From: Leptodontidium sp. MPI-SDFR-AT-0119
Lineage: Eukaryota; Ascomycota; Leotiomycetes; Helotiales; Leptodontidiaceae
Direction: 5' to 3'
NCBI GenBank assembly: GCA_020726505.1
Contig: JAHLEZ010000008.1
Location: forward strand, 1,550,001-1,614,000
Length of the DNA stretch: 64,000 bases
Of the stretch, positions 44,331 through 55,700 are shown piece by piece; the stretch's first letter is position 1; every line of letters starts with the position of its first letter. The translations under genes and the position numbers were made by a program. The notes below the pieces were generated by a model, which worked only from the letters and a program-made list of their open reading frames with translations, was not told the origin of the DNA and made no database searches.

Positions 44331-46999
44331 TGAAGAGGGGTTTATAGAATAGACACGCAAAGAACTGTCTTCGCTTGCAACGGCAAGCTCCATCTCCATC
44401 TCAATCCCCTCGGCCTTCTCTCCGCTTGTGCCCGTGGGCTTCCAAGCGAGCTGCGTGATGGCTTTCGAGGAATATGGGTAAGGGCTTATTCCAGGCGCCA
44501 GTCAGTATATTACTTTTTTGTAGCAAAACGGGAGAGTGTGGATGGACTACTGACCTTTGATACTCCACTTCCAGCTCTGCCACAGAAAAGGCTTGCTTGA
44601 CATCCACGCAGTAAATCCTGACGCGGCCAACTTCAGCGCCAACAGCGAGGTAAGTCCGGGCGCCATCAGCCAAGCAGACATTCATGAAATCCACAGCCGT
44701 CACAGGAGCATCCTCCGCAATAGTCGCTTTGCAAACGTATCCACCTGCGCCTGTACTTGCTTCTTCCCTCGCCCAGATCTTAACCTGTTTATCCCTCCCA
44801 GCAGTAGCAAAGGCCGTTACCGTCCCTGACATTGGTGCCCAAGCCGCATCCAGGATCATCCTAGAATGACCCTTTGGATTGGATTCTGCCAACTTGTACG
44901 TCGTGGATTTCTGTGACTCATCTTTCCCACCTGCTTCTTTTTCTTCTTCATCACGTTGGAAGACAGCCCATTGGCGATCTCGGCCAACGCTGAGCAGGAA
45001 TCGATCATCTGACGAGAATCTGAGTCGCGCAACCGTGAGCGAATGTGCCATCAGCGGCGGCTTGATCTCATGCCAGTGCTCGGTCTCGAAAATCCTAATG
45101 ACAGCGTGATCGATAGACGTCGCCTTACAAGCCGTAGCGACGAGAGACCCGTCATGGCTAGCGGCCAGGGCTGAGATCTCATAGCCGTGTCCGTACAGCT
45201 TCTCGATTTCCGGCCAGAGGGTATGGCGTGACAATTGGTCTTCCAAAGGTGGATGATCGAGACTGAGTGTTGATTTGCGGACAATTGAGGCTGGGTCTAG
45301 AGCGTTGCGGTCTTTGGGGTTGCCTTGTGGTGCGATTTCCTGGTCGTCGTCTACGGCCTCAATGGCTTTGTTTGATAGGCCTAGAACAGGCATGTTTGCA
45401 GCATCTGGCATATCCTCTACGTGTGATCCTGAGAAGCCACAGAGCGTCCTCAGCATGTTCGCCACGGCTTTGGGCTCGTTGAACACCCGAAGCAATTTCT
45501 CGTCTGCGCCTGAGACGAATTTCGATGCTCCCAATGAATCAATGCAGTTGAGATCGTAGCCGTGGATTTGAGGCCTTGCCATCTCGTGCCAGGAAACCAA
45601 GTCGTCTCGCTTCCATTTAGCATGCAGTCTTGTGGTTTGGTCGGAGCTGGTGGATAGTAGATAGTCTCCTCCCTTTGACCACGCAATTCCAGTCACAGAT
45701 TGTGTGTGTCCACTAATACCAACGCCTTGAACCCATCTATCTGCCGCAAGGTCATGATCCCATAATCTCCAGCATCCAGTCCGTCCAAGACAGACGACCG
45801 TCTCTCCCGAAGGTGACCACAGACCAGTCCAGAAACCACCCGTACTCCCAGTCGCAGTAGTCGAGCCTTTCTCAGCGCTAATCTCACCCATCCGTGCAAC
45901 CGTGATCCAAACTCCCGTCGCCTCATCAGGCTCCCAGATAGCGAGTGAATTATCCGCCGACGCAGAAAGAAGCTGCAATTTACCTCCAACAGCCCTCCAT
46001 CGGGTACTGTAAATCCAATCCTCATGCCCAAGTAGAAGTGCCTCGAACGTAGCCGAAAAGTCCAAATCATCGGCCTTGAACCGGTGAGCTTTATTCGAAA
46101 GAGATTTTCCAGGCAGGAAAGCTCCTAGGGATGGGTCTGCGGCGGCTGCTGCAGTGGGTAACTCTTTTCCTTGGTGTATCCGCCAGAGGCGGATGTATTT
46201 GTCCTGGCTTGCTGATGCTAGGATAAGATCACTCTTAGGATCGAAGCTCTCTTGAGTAAATTCTAAAGATCTGATCCAGCCCTCGTGACCAGATAGAATT
46301 GCTTGAAGCTTGAAATCTGGGGTTTTCGTTGAGTCTCGGATGTAGAGCTGGATTATGTCTTTGGTACCCGCCACAGCGAGTACATATGAATTCGGCGCAC
46401 CAGCCAAATTACTCAGAGCCAAAGAGAGAGGAAAGAATCGAGGGGTGATAGTGATTGTCTGCTGTAGGGATGCGACGTTCTGATCGTCTAGAGCCCAGAC
46501 CTTGACCATTGAATCCGCAGATCCCGTGACGAATATCTTGGGAGAGCGACTCGAGACCCCTATGCAATTGATAGAGTTTTGATGATCTGAGAGGGTTTGA
46601 GTACATATGTACTGTTCGGACGTTGGATCCTTGCGCCATATCTTCACGGTTTTGTCCACTGAGCCGCTCAGCAGCAGGCCAGGAGACTCAGGAACGAACT
46701 TGATGGCATTCACAACATCTGTGTGGCCGCTGAGAAGGGCGTAAACGCCTTTTGAGGTTTCATTCTATCTGGTATCAGCGAATGTCTTGATCAGATACGA
46801 GGATCGCAATTGGACGCCTTGGGGTCGCAATGACGCAGAGTTGGAATATCCAGGAGGGCGGAGAACTCACTTGTGGCTGCCACAACGCGACATTTCTATC
46901 AGCGCCATATGCCAGCAGTCCAGATAAGACATCCCAATCTGCAGCAGAGGGGTGTCGGTTTGCCCCTGCTGCTAGATATTCAGCGCAGGCTTGAGCCAT
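44295..46999 (-). CDS. elp2: Elongator complex subunit ELP2 (WD40)
   Basis: Scaffold subunit of Elongator, which builds cm5U/mcm5U at wobble uridine 34 of tRNAs. Exons on the minus strand: 46871-46999, 44555-46764, 44485 excluded, 44295-44484; 842 residues. Two seven-blade beta-propellers of WD40 repeats are visible, e.g. GHTDVVNAIKFVPESPGLLLSGSVDKTVKIW, GHEGWIRSLEF, ASASQDKYIRLW, GHEDWIYSTRWR, SGHTQSVTGIAWSKGGDYL and TAGRDKQVKIW. The start at 46999 matches homologs; an ATG at 47023 is in frame. The last intron (44485-44554) restores the final blade (SSKAITQLAWKPTG, AVASEDSSLRVYSI). After this blade the protein ends with 15 more residues, the last 11 from repeat copy B. It faces URM1 head-to-head. 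Confidence 0.92.
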
Positions 47000-47528
47000 A
47001 TTCAATTCATGTGACGGCTGCAACTCAATAATTGTGAAACGGGACGAGAACGAACTGATCTGGAGAGATCATCGAGATGAAATTATGCTTATTGATTCAA
47101 CTTTCATAGTCGTGAGAGCTTGCTAGATCTCACTTTATATGTATTGATCACGGGGTTTGATGAAGATGTTCCTGGGTGAAGATTTTTCGCTAAAGAAGCT
47201 CATCGTGACCTCAACGTGCAGGGTCAAATCTCTCGTCAAACACCTACCTACTGAACATATATGCGTAAGGTATCAATATCGCCAGAAACAATTTGACTGA
47301 AAATCACAAAATCTCGATATATTTCTACTCGGAATTGTGTATCCACAAAAAGAAAACCTCGAATGTTGGCTTTGAATTCAGTCTATCCAGTCGGCGCGGT
47401 GACGCTAAGCGAGCAGGGCCACACCTTCTTCCAACCTCAAATTCCACATCACCTCCAAACCGAAGTGACCAAACAGCCAAACAGCTCATCACCTCGCAGC
47501 AACACCTGTCGCCTACAACGCTTCCAGG
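47000..47528. promoter_or_regulatory. Shared ELP2 / URM1 divergent promoter
   Basis: 529 bp between the start codons of two genes of the same tRNA-modification pathway. AT-rich in the middle (47080-47150 and 47260-47345), C/A-rich on the URM1 side. No other gene fits in the gap. Confidence 0.5.
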
Positions 47529-48203
47529 ATGACGTCCGAAGCCACAATACCTCTCACCGTGGAGTTCTCGTAAGTACCTTCAGGCTCTGAAGAAGCGTGG
47601 GGGTGCAAGGCTGATTCTCATTCCAGTGGCGGTCTTGAGATGCTCTTCTCCGACGAGCGTAAACACAAGATCCAAGTCCCTGCCAAAGACGACAAGGGAG
47701 ACGCTGTCACTGTCGGATGGCTAGTTGATTATCTCTGCGAGGAACTCATGAAAGACACAAGAAAGGAGATGTTCCTATTGGACGGTCACGTGTAAGCCAC
47801 TATCTCAACTTTTGCATTCCTCCCATGCAGTCTCCATACACCGATACACCGCCTCCCAACGATTTTGCATTGTCCTCTAGTCTCTCTCCCCCCTTTATAT
47901 TATCTTGATCAATTACATGCTGCGTTGCGCGGCGCATCAGCTTGTCATGGGGTTGTCTGTGTACAGTACATGGCTCCCCCCGCAAAGCAGTACCCTCACC
48001 GTTTCCAATCCCGTCGCTTCTCCTCGTCCCCTCAAAACATCCAGACAAATCGGGACGCACTCACTGACGACTTGCATATATACAGCCGCCCGGGCATCCT
48101 CGTCCTGATCAATGACGCCGACTGGGAGCTGGAGGGAGAAGCCACATACGCCCTGCAGCCCAATGACAATATTCTCTTCGTCTCAACTCTCCACGGAGGC
48201 TGA
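47529..48203 (+). CDS. urm1: Ubiquitin-related modifier URM1
   Basis: Sulfur carrier and ubiquitin-like modifier. Activated by Uba4 as a C-terminal thiocarboxylate, it donates sulfur to 2-thiolate wobble uridine 34 and can conjugate to proteins under oxidative stress. Exons 47529-47569, 47627-47791 and 48086-48203; 107 residues. Key parts: [19 protein letters not shown], the [13 protein letters not shown] helix, [28 protein letters not shown] and the end [12 protein letters not shown] with the required terminal Gly-Gly. The second intron is long for this window (294 nt). Complete and in phase. Confidence 0.95.
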
Positions 48204-50825
48204 TCTAGCAGATCATTCGATAAACAATTCAACTCATCGCGCCATTGCTGTGTGATAAGAGTCCTCTCCTATTATGCGCATACCGTATCTTTCAGCCGTG
48301 CTGCTGGCCATTGCCTGGTCTAGATTCCCAGCCAGATCTCGATATTACCACTACTGCTATAGACCCCTTTTCAGGACATGTCGTGGGTGAGGTGATGTGA
48401 TGAAGATCATCGGAAAGGAAAGGCATGACATCGAACCCCAGGCGATTCGATTCGACTGATTGATTGATTGTGCGATATGATATGCAGCGTCCTCGAGGAG
48501 GCTTTCCTGAGCTGGACAAATGGACAACTCACATACAAGAAGCGCAGGGAATGCCCTGCATAGATCTACGCCAGGATTACCCCACACCAGAAACAAAACC
48601 AGAGCCAGACACCCACACCCACCGCTTCACCAACCTCACACCCTCGCCTCGCCTCACCGTTCTCTTCTGTGCCCAAGCCAAGACACCCTTTGCCAGTCGC
48701 CGACCACTCGCCAAATACCACGACGCCATCACACAAAATTGCCTCCGAGGGTATCCCTTCGTTGCACAATCACAATAAACAGGCTCCAGCGCTGGAGGAG
48801 TTGGCCGTCAAAAGCATGTCACGTCAACTCAAATACCTACCAAGGTTCGTCCCGCCAGCGAAAGTCTGTGCAGCGTGATGAATCTGTACCACTGCACTTG
48901 CACTTACTTGCACGCACGTAACCTTACACAACATTATCCATCTGTCTCCAGCCATCACAAACCCCAGCATATCAATCGACGCACGAAGCCTCCCCGGGTG
49001 GGTGTACAAAACGGCATGGACCACTATCTTGGGATTCTTCGATAGCCTCCATCCCATCTCTTCCGAATCGCTCAGCGGTGTAGCCCGCACCGCACCGCAC
49101 CGCCCGGCTGGGCCGACCCTACCCCTACCCAACCCTCCCATCTCATCCTCTCAATTTTGGTAAGGCTGTCAACCAATGCAAATCCCTTGCTTGAGCTCGT
49201 TGTCCCACGAAAAACTTGGTGCAATGAATGACCACGGGTATCGGGTCCGGATTATCACTCATTGCGCGATTTACCAGCGCAACGTGCCAGCAAACTGGAC
49301 CAGGAGTCCTGAAAAGGCTTGAAAGGGCAGGTCGCTCGTCGTCGTGCACTTTCGGAAGATCAAGCAAACCCTTTTCTAAGGACATCATTTTATCAGTTGT
49401 AGGCAGCGAGCGCGGGATTATCATGGGCTGGGTGCAGTCCCTGGTGATAAGCGCCACAGATTTGAGGCGTTACGTGATCGCAATCGCATCTCTGCTGGTC
49501 TTCTAGCGTGGCGAGAGGAGGTACAGAGAGATTGGGCTTGCCCTTTCGTCTTCGCCGTCGGTCGACCCTCCGGCGCTGCTGTGTATGCTAAGCATTAGCA
49601 GGCTTGTTATGACGCCGATAGCAAGATCTTGATCACCAATTACGCCATAGAGATTTTCCGAGGACATGGTGTGTTGAAGATAAGCGTGCATTTTCTTCGT
49701 TTGGTTTCGTCTCCCACGTCGAAGAGAAGATTGTGGGGATAAGGCTGGCTGCTCGCTGACCCTTGTAAAGGGGAACGAAAAGGGGGGGACGAATAAATCT
49801 AACCGAGAAGGTCGTGACCTCAAAGCCCGAGACGAAAGTGCAATTCCATTCTGTCTTTCACAAGCATAACCTCAATACATACGATTCGGTACATTACTTA
49901 GAGACAGTGGGTGGCAAATTTATTGAGTAATAACAATAGTATTCATTATTTCCAAGATTTGCGTCCAAGGCTTCCTTGACTGATTGACAAGTAGAATACA
50001 AATGTTGGTTGATGCTAAAATATATTTCTAATAGCAGAGCGCGCGATGATATGATAGACAGCCTTCCCAAAACGGGGCAAAAGCTAGAAAAGCAAACTAC
50101 CTCCCGATGATGATGATGGCCAACTTCTTCCTGCGAAGGAGAAAGGGATGTTAACAGTAAAAGTCTTTGACAGATATCCTCCCATCTCCAGTGAGTGATA
50201 CATATATTTTGAGCTTCCCATAAAGAATGTTTGAAGTGAAGAAAAAAGCGACAACGACAATGAAAGCACAAGATTGCGACTTGATTGAGGCCGACTTTCG
50301 ATGCAAGGCAATGAGATATGAAGAAGAAGAAAGAAGGAGTGAATGAAATTGAAAGCTGATGATGATGTTGGAAAAATGAGAAAACCTCCCCAGAAATAAT
50401 GCCTCGAGAGTACCAGCCCACCCCATTCCGTTCCGTTGTCCGCCTGCCTCCTAGCCATATGTCTCATCCAGTCCGTCTATCCACAGCCCTCCATCAAAGC
50501 ATCCATGAGTTCATCCATGTTCTATGTCCAGGTCCAAGTCCAGTCGTCGTTTGTCGTCCTCGTGATAGTAATACACCATTTGCTTGTTTACTTGCTTGCT
50601 TATTGTGATCCTCCATGCTCTCGTTGTCACACGCTGCTAGGTCGTATCTCGTTCATCTCTCATCAACTGTCGTAATTGGCGCCTTTGCTTTCTGTCGTGT
50701 ACCGTATCCGCGCTTGTATTGTATTGCTACAAGTCCCATGCATCCTCCACATCCACACATCCCCTCCTCTCCCACCACTTCTCCCACCTCCTCCTCCACA
50801 TCCACGATCCACTACACAACACCCA
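48204..50825. other. 2.6-kb convergent gene-free region
   Basis: Lies between the URM1 stop and the AZF1-like stop. Contains a 14-bp palindrome CTCCAGCGCTGGAG at 48784-48797 and GCACC repeats at 49087-49102. Frames up to 175 codons occur on both strands, but none shows domain features or a plausible exon chain. Part is probably the 3' UTR of the zinc-finger gene. Confidence 0.4.
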
Positions 50826-52790
50826 TCAGTAGATCCTATCCCCAAAGGCCAGGTCGTTGTTGCTTCTTCCCTGGTCTTCATATCCATCAGACGGCGCATC
50901 CTCATAACAAGTCCCAACCGAACTCGCAACTGCACTTCCACTGTGGGAATGTCCACTTTGACTCCCATCATCCACATCGAACATCTCATACTGCCCACCA
51001 TCACCTCGTCCACTAACATTGCCTCCCATATTGCCGACACCAACGACCATATTACCGCGGCCGGGCCCCGCCATGCCGAATCCTCTTCCATTGACACCTA
51101 AGCTACGCATGCCGGAGTTGAGGGCCATTGACGAGGAGGAAGCTGAGCCTACTTTGCGGTCCTTGCCGCGGCCCTTGATACCCTTGTTACTGTTCTTGTA
51201 CAGGTTTGCGAAGTACTCCCACAGCTCCTTGTCGCCGGCATGCACGATGTCGCCATCCTTGATAGAGGCGAACTTAGCCGTCAGGTTGCGGATCGTGTCG
51301 ATGTGGAATTTGTTTTGGTGGGACTATTGCAGGATCGTCAGCTTGGGAGTCTTGTCTTGTCTTGCCTTGTCTTCTTGATTTTGTTTCACTTGCTTTGATC
51401 TGGTTTGGTATATGTAGGTATGTGTAGATATGTGTTAAGCAATAGGGGAGCGATCCATCATGCGTACTGTCAGAGAGATAGGGGTGTTCAAGGGGCTGTG
51501 GTTGAGTAGCCGCTGTTCGGAGGGGTGCAAGCGAAGAAGTAAACATATTATGGGTCATGCCCCCGGAGTTGAAACGGAGGTGCAAAATAGCCACCATGCC
51601 CATGGGCAGTGCTGGAGCGATGTACAAAGGCTAAAAAGCAAACGTACCTTTAGATTGCCGAGCTGGGTGAACTGCTTGGTGCAGTCGTCGAGACGACAGC
51701 GGTAAGGCTTGGACTGATCGTGAACAATCTTGTGGGCGCGAACGTTGCCTCGTTGGGCGAACCGTTTTCCGCAGATTTCGCATTGGTATGGGCGCTCTCC
51801 AGTGTGCCTACGTTCATGAGTCTGTAGAGGGTAGGTTAGCATCTGAAATCCTACGTAGATGATCCACAGTAGAGTTGTGAATGTCAAGCATACCTTCAAG
51901 TTCCCAAGTTGAGAGAACGTTCGACCACAGCCTGGCTCCTTGCATGGCTAGAAGTACATAGATTAGCAAACTGGTATCTATAGTTAATCGGGATGCCTCA
52001 CATATGGCTTCACTCCTGTGTGAGCTCGCTCGTGAATATCCAGGTGCGTCTTCTGATAGAAGCTCTTGTTGCAGTTCGCAATCGTGCATTGGTAACGCTT
52101 CTTGGGGTTCTTTGGGCTACTGGATTCTTCCTGGAGAGTCGAATGAGTGAGTTTGTACTTCGTCTCCTCCCTTGAAGCGTACACTCCGATCTGGGAGGTA
52201 GCCTGTGCTAAAGAGGGGGGATGGAAAGCACCTACCACAGGTCTGATCTGTTCGGCAGAGGAGGCTGCCTGTGGCTGGGTGGTTTGCTCTTTTGCTTGGA
52301 TGGCTTTCATGAGGGTATCGACTTCTGTTCCGAAGTTGATCTCTTGCGCCTGAGACGATATTGGAGAGGTCTTGACATCGTTAGAGTGGAAGACTGGAGC
52401 ATTGGTCGGTGTAGGCCACATCGGTTCTGCCTTGATCGGTGGGCTTTGGCTATGGTGCTCTTCGATATAGCCCTGTCGAGATGGTCGAGGATACGAGACT
52501 TGCCGAATTCCATCGTCTTCAACTTGCATCAAGCGCGGGAGTGGCCGTTGTTGAATGAAGTTGCAGTTGGCAAAAGCCGGGACGACTATGTTGGTGTTGG
52601 GTCCTGAATATCCACCAAAGCTGAACGGATTGTGCTGGTGTTGTTGCTGGTGAGTTACCACCATGTTGTGAGTAGTAGCCCCGCTGTATGTTTGCGCCGG
52701 GCCATATTGAGGAGCCATGATCGTTCGAGAAATTGCCGCTGATGAGGCTGCCCTCGAGTCGTATGACTGAACAATACCAGAAATGTCCAT
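50826..52790 (-). CDS. AZF1-like four-finger C2H2 transcription factor
   Basis: DNA-binding factor. Exons on the minus strand: 52236-52790, 52002-52130, 51894-51947, 51648-51821, 50826-51323; 469 residues. The N-terminal half is Gln/Pro/Ser-rich and likely disordered, with SPPIKAEP. Four tandem fingers start near residue 198: [61 protein letters not shown] and [21 protein letters not shown], each cut or bounded by introns. After the fingers comes [16 protein letters not shown] and [25 protein letters not shown], typical of the Azf1 group, then a Gly/Ser tail. The 105-nt intron 52131-52235 is open in frame and could be retained, adding 35 residues. Confidence 0.88.
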
Positions 52791-55700
52791 TGTGTAGAAT
52801 GTTTGGATCGGTTGGTGTGAATTCTGCTCAGCCCAACGTCCCCAGGCCTGGCCTGGAGCTTGTGCTGTAACTGCCAGTGTGCCGGTTTTGTCTTGCTGTG
52901 AGGCAAGACGTCTAGATCTGAGAATTACTGTGTCCTATTGTGCAAGTCGTATATCAGGTTGTTGAGCGTGAAACGAGTAGTCGAAGCAGGAAATAAATCA
53001 ATGCAAATGTCCACCAGGAAGAAACTGAAGAAGGTTGTGTGTCTCTGGCTTGTAGTCGTGAAGATGCGGTTTTTTCGATGTGTTGTATGTCCTAAAAGAC
53101 CAGATGTTCGAAAGGTTGCTGGCTATGTTACTTGAAGACCAACGTTTGTTGAAATGTCTGGCTTGAGCTGATGTGTAACTGGGGTCGACTTTGGAGGGGT
53201 TACCAATCGTTCGGTATTTCATTCCGAGATCTCACAAGATGGCAACCGGTCTCTTCATATACAGACCTCCATCAGCCCCCACCTCCTAGAGCAATATTCG
53301 AAGTGGTTCAGAAAACCCATCCCGCGTTGGCCGACTGACACCGCACCAATGATAAGCCCCAGACCGGGAGGCATTGCAATGAAACGACAAGGCTCTTGCC
53401 GGCGAGCAATATTGTCCTCTTCAAGACGCAGTTATGGAAGATTCTCCCATACAAAAGCTGAGCGACAACATTCAGAGAATCATAGCAAAAATTGCACTAA
53501 GCAAACTGAGTGCCAGTTCTTGTCAAACCTGACAAGGGGGTAAACGACCGGGGTTCGTCATGACTGCAGCCATTGAGGGACAAGTGCAGATGATAAATAA
53601 GGCCAAACCAGACATGGCATGGCGTGGGCCAAGTGGTGGATGCCCTTGGACTAAGTGAAATGCTCTCCAGACGTCAGAATGGGAAGTAAAGCTTGGGGGG
53701 ATCTTTGCGTATTGGCCGCAAGTGACTAGCATCGATCGCCCTCGACTAGCAGCCCTGGAGCAGGGTAGAGGGCTGGCCTGCTGCTTGTGGACGGGGACAT
53801 CGAGCCCTGTCGAGGGGAGGCCATAGGATGGGGGGGCAGTAGCGGCAGTGGAGGGGAGAGGATGAGGTAGAAAGAGGTCAAAGACATTGGTAACCCAGCC
53901 CAGGATCAGGGATCTTGCGAGGCACCAAACACGATCTGTGATAGATGCATCCGGGCCTGCAGCAGCTGGCAAGCAACTCTGGCGAAGGATTGCGGGAGGG
54001 ATTAAGCTTGCAAATGCCCTCCCTAGGGTGGCGTGGGGGTGTGGTGTGTGTGTGTGTGTCGGTGGGTGGATGGTGAGAGGGAGAAAATAATCGCCTACTG
54101 AACCTCTCTCTGCTCTGCTCTGCTCTGCTCTGTTCTGTCTCCTACCTCCGGGCATGCCCTGCCCTGCCCATGCCCGGATCGGTGCCGTGCGGGACGGTAC
54201 CTATGGTGGGTGGTCTTACGGGACTTTCTCTCATACTTAGGTAGATAGCCCAACTGCTGGTGAGTGCCAGCGAGTGGTCACAATAATAATAATGCAGCCA
54301 GCAATATGTAAAGAAAGGCCCAGTTGTGGCATTCCATCCATAATGGAACAGGCGCTGCCTGCCATCCCCATCCCCTTCCCCCTCCCCCTCCCCAGTGCTC
54401 AATATTAGTAGCGGACTATCGAGGACGTCCGTCCAATGTCGCCTAGGGCAAAGTTAGAGTTGACGCGACGGGCCACGACAATCAGTGGAACCCGCCGCAG
54501 CCATCCTAGATTCCCAGATTGACATCCGTCCAGAGCCCAACAGCTCGTCGTCCAATCAGCGCAGCAGTGTGCCCTTAGGTGGAGGAGGCATGATGCCATG
54601 GACACTAATTACCCAGGCTTTGGGCTCAGAGGGTGTGCCATTTCCAGCGCAGACCGCGGCTGCTGCAAGATTCGCCGCCGCCGTCAAGGTCGCATCATCT
54701 CAGTAATCTTGATGGGACGGGGTGAATGGGACGAGATGAGGTTGAGATCTGATAGAAAAGCGTCGCCAACTCGGACTTGGGAACAGCTCCAGGCGTGGAT
54801 TGGATGCGCGGGCGGGGGACCGGAAAGCACCCTTCCGCGGAAACCATAAATGCTGGTCAGTGCGGGCGATAGATAATAGGAGAGCTGTGCTAAGAACTCT
54901 GTGGTGGTGCAGTTGACAGTAAGTAGTAAGAGGTAAATTTACTGTCCTGTTTGGTTGGGTTGGAGTTGGTTTCGTTTCGTGTGTTGCAAGCCATATATTT
55001 ACAAGAACACATCGCCAACGCAGACAGTGAGTGAGTGCCTTCTGCTGGCGTTCGTTGTGTCGCTGTGGCTGACCCTCCATGCCTCCTCGTTGGCTCTGCA
55101 TGGCAACAGCTGGCGAGGGTTAGGATTCTGTTGCGAACTGGGGAAATGTGACTACGATGAACATGAACGTGACTGCTATCCTCATGAAGTTCCCCCCTCT
55201 CCTGGATCCAACACCCAACAGCGCCAAAAACGGAGGGTTGCATAGTTTTTGGCTTGGGCTGCAAGCCCTGATTCCATGGATATGGTATGCACTGGTCAGT
55301 GCGACCCTGGCAGGCGAAGAAACCTTGTGCCACACCCAGCACACCGTCCACTCTCCAGCACTTCATAGGCCACAGCCTCACTTCCCCTCTTGCCAGCCTC
55401 GACACAACTCATACCAGGAACTTCAGCCTTTCGTATCCCAGGGCAAGATAAGATTGCCAGTCTCCTTGCCAGATTGAGGAAGCTACGTATCGTGTTCATC
55501 TCAACGTGGGTGGCCTGGGCAAGGGTGCAAGAGAAGCGACTGTGGAAAAGATGGACAAGATGGAAAAGAAACTAGATTTTGCCTATCGTTCTTCCACGGT
55601 GTCAAGCAAATGGCATAGTGGCGTCTCCAGTGACATGCTTCAGCCACGACAGCCATACATGCCAGCTATGACAGATGGAAACCGATCCAGCAATGACATA

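Noticed and set aside
49503..49823. 106-codon minus-strand frame with GVIGDQDLAIG, loosely like V-ATPase subunit F
   Set aside because: Only about ten residues resemble that family; the rest does not and no exon chain extends it.
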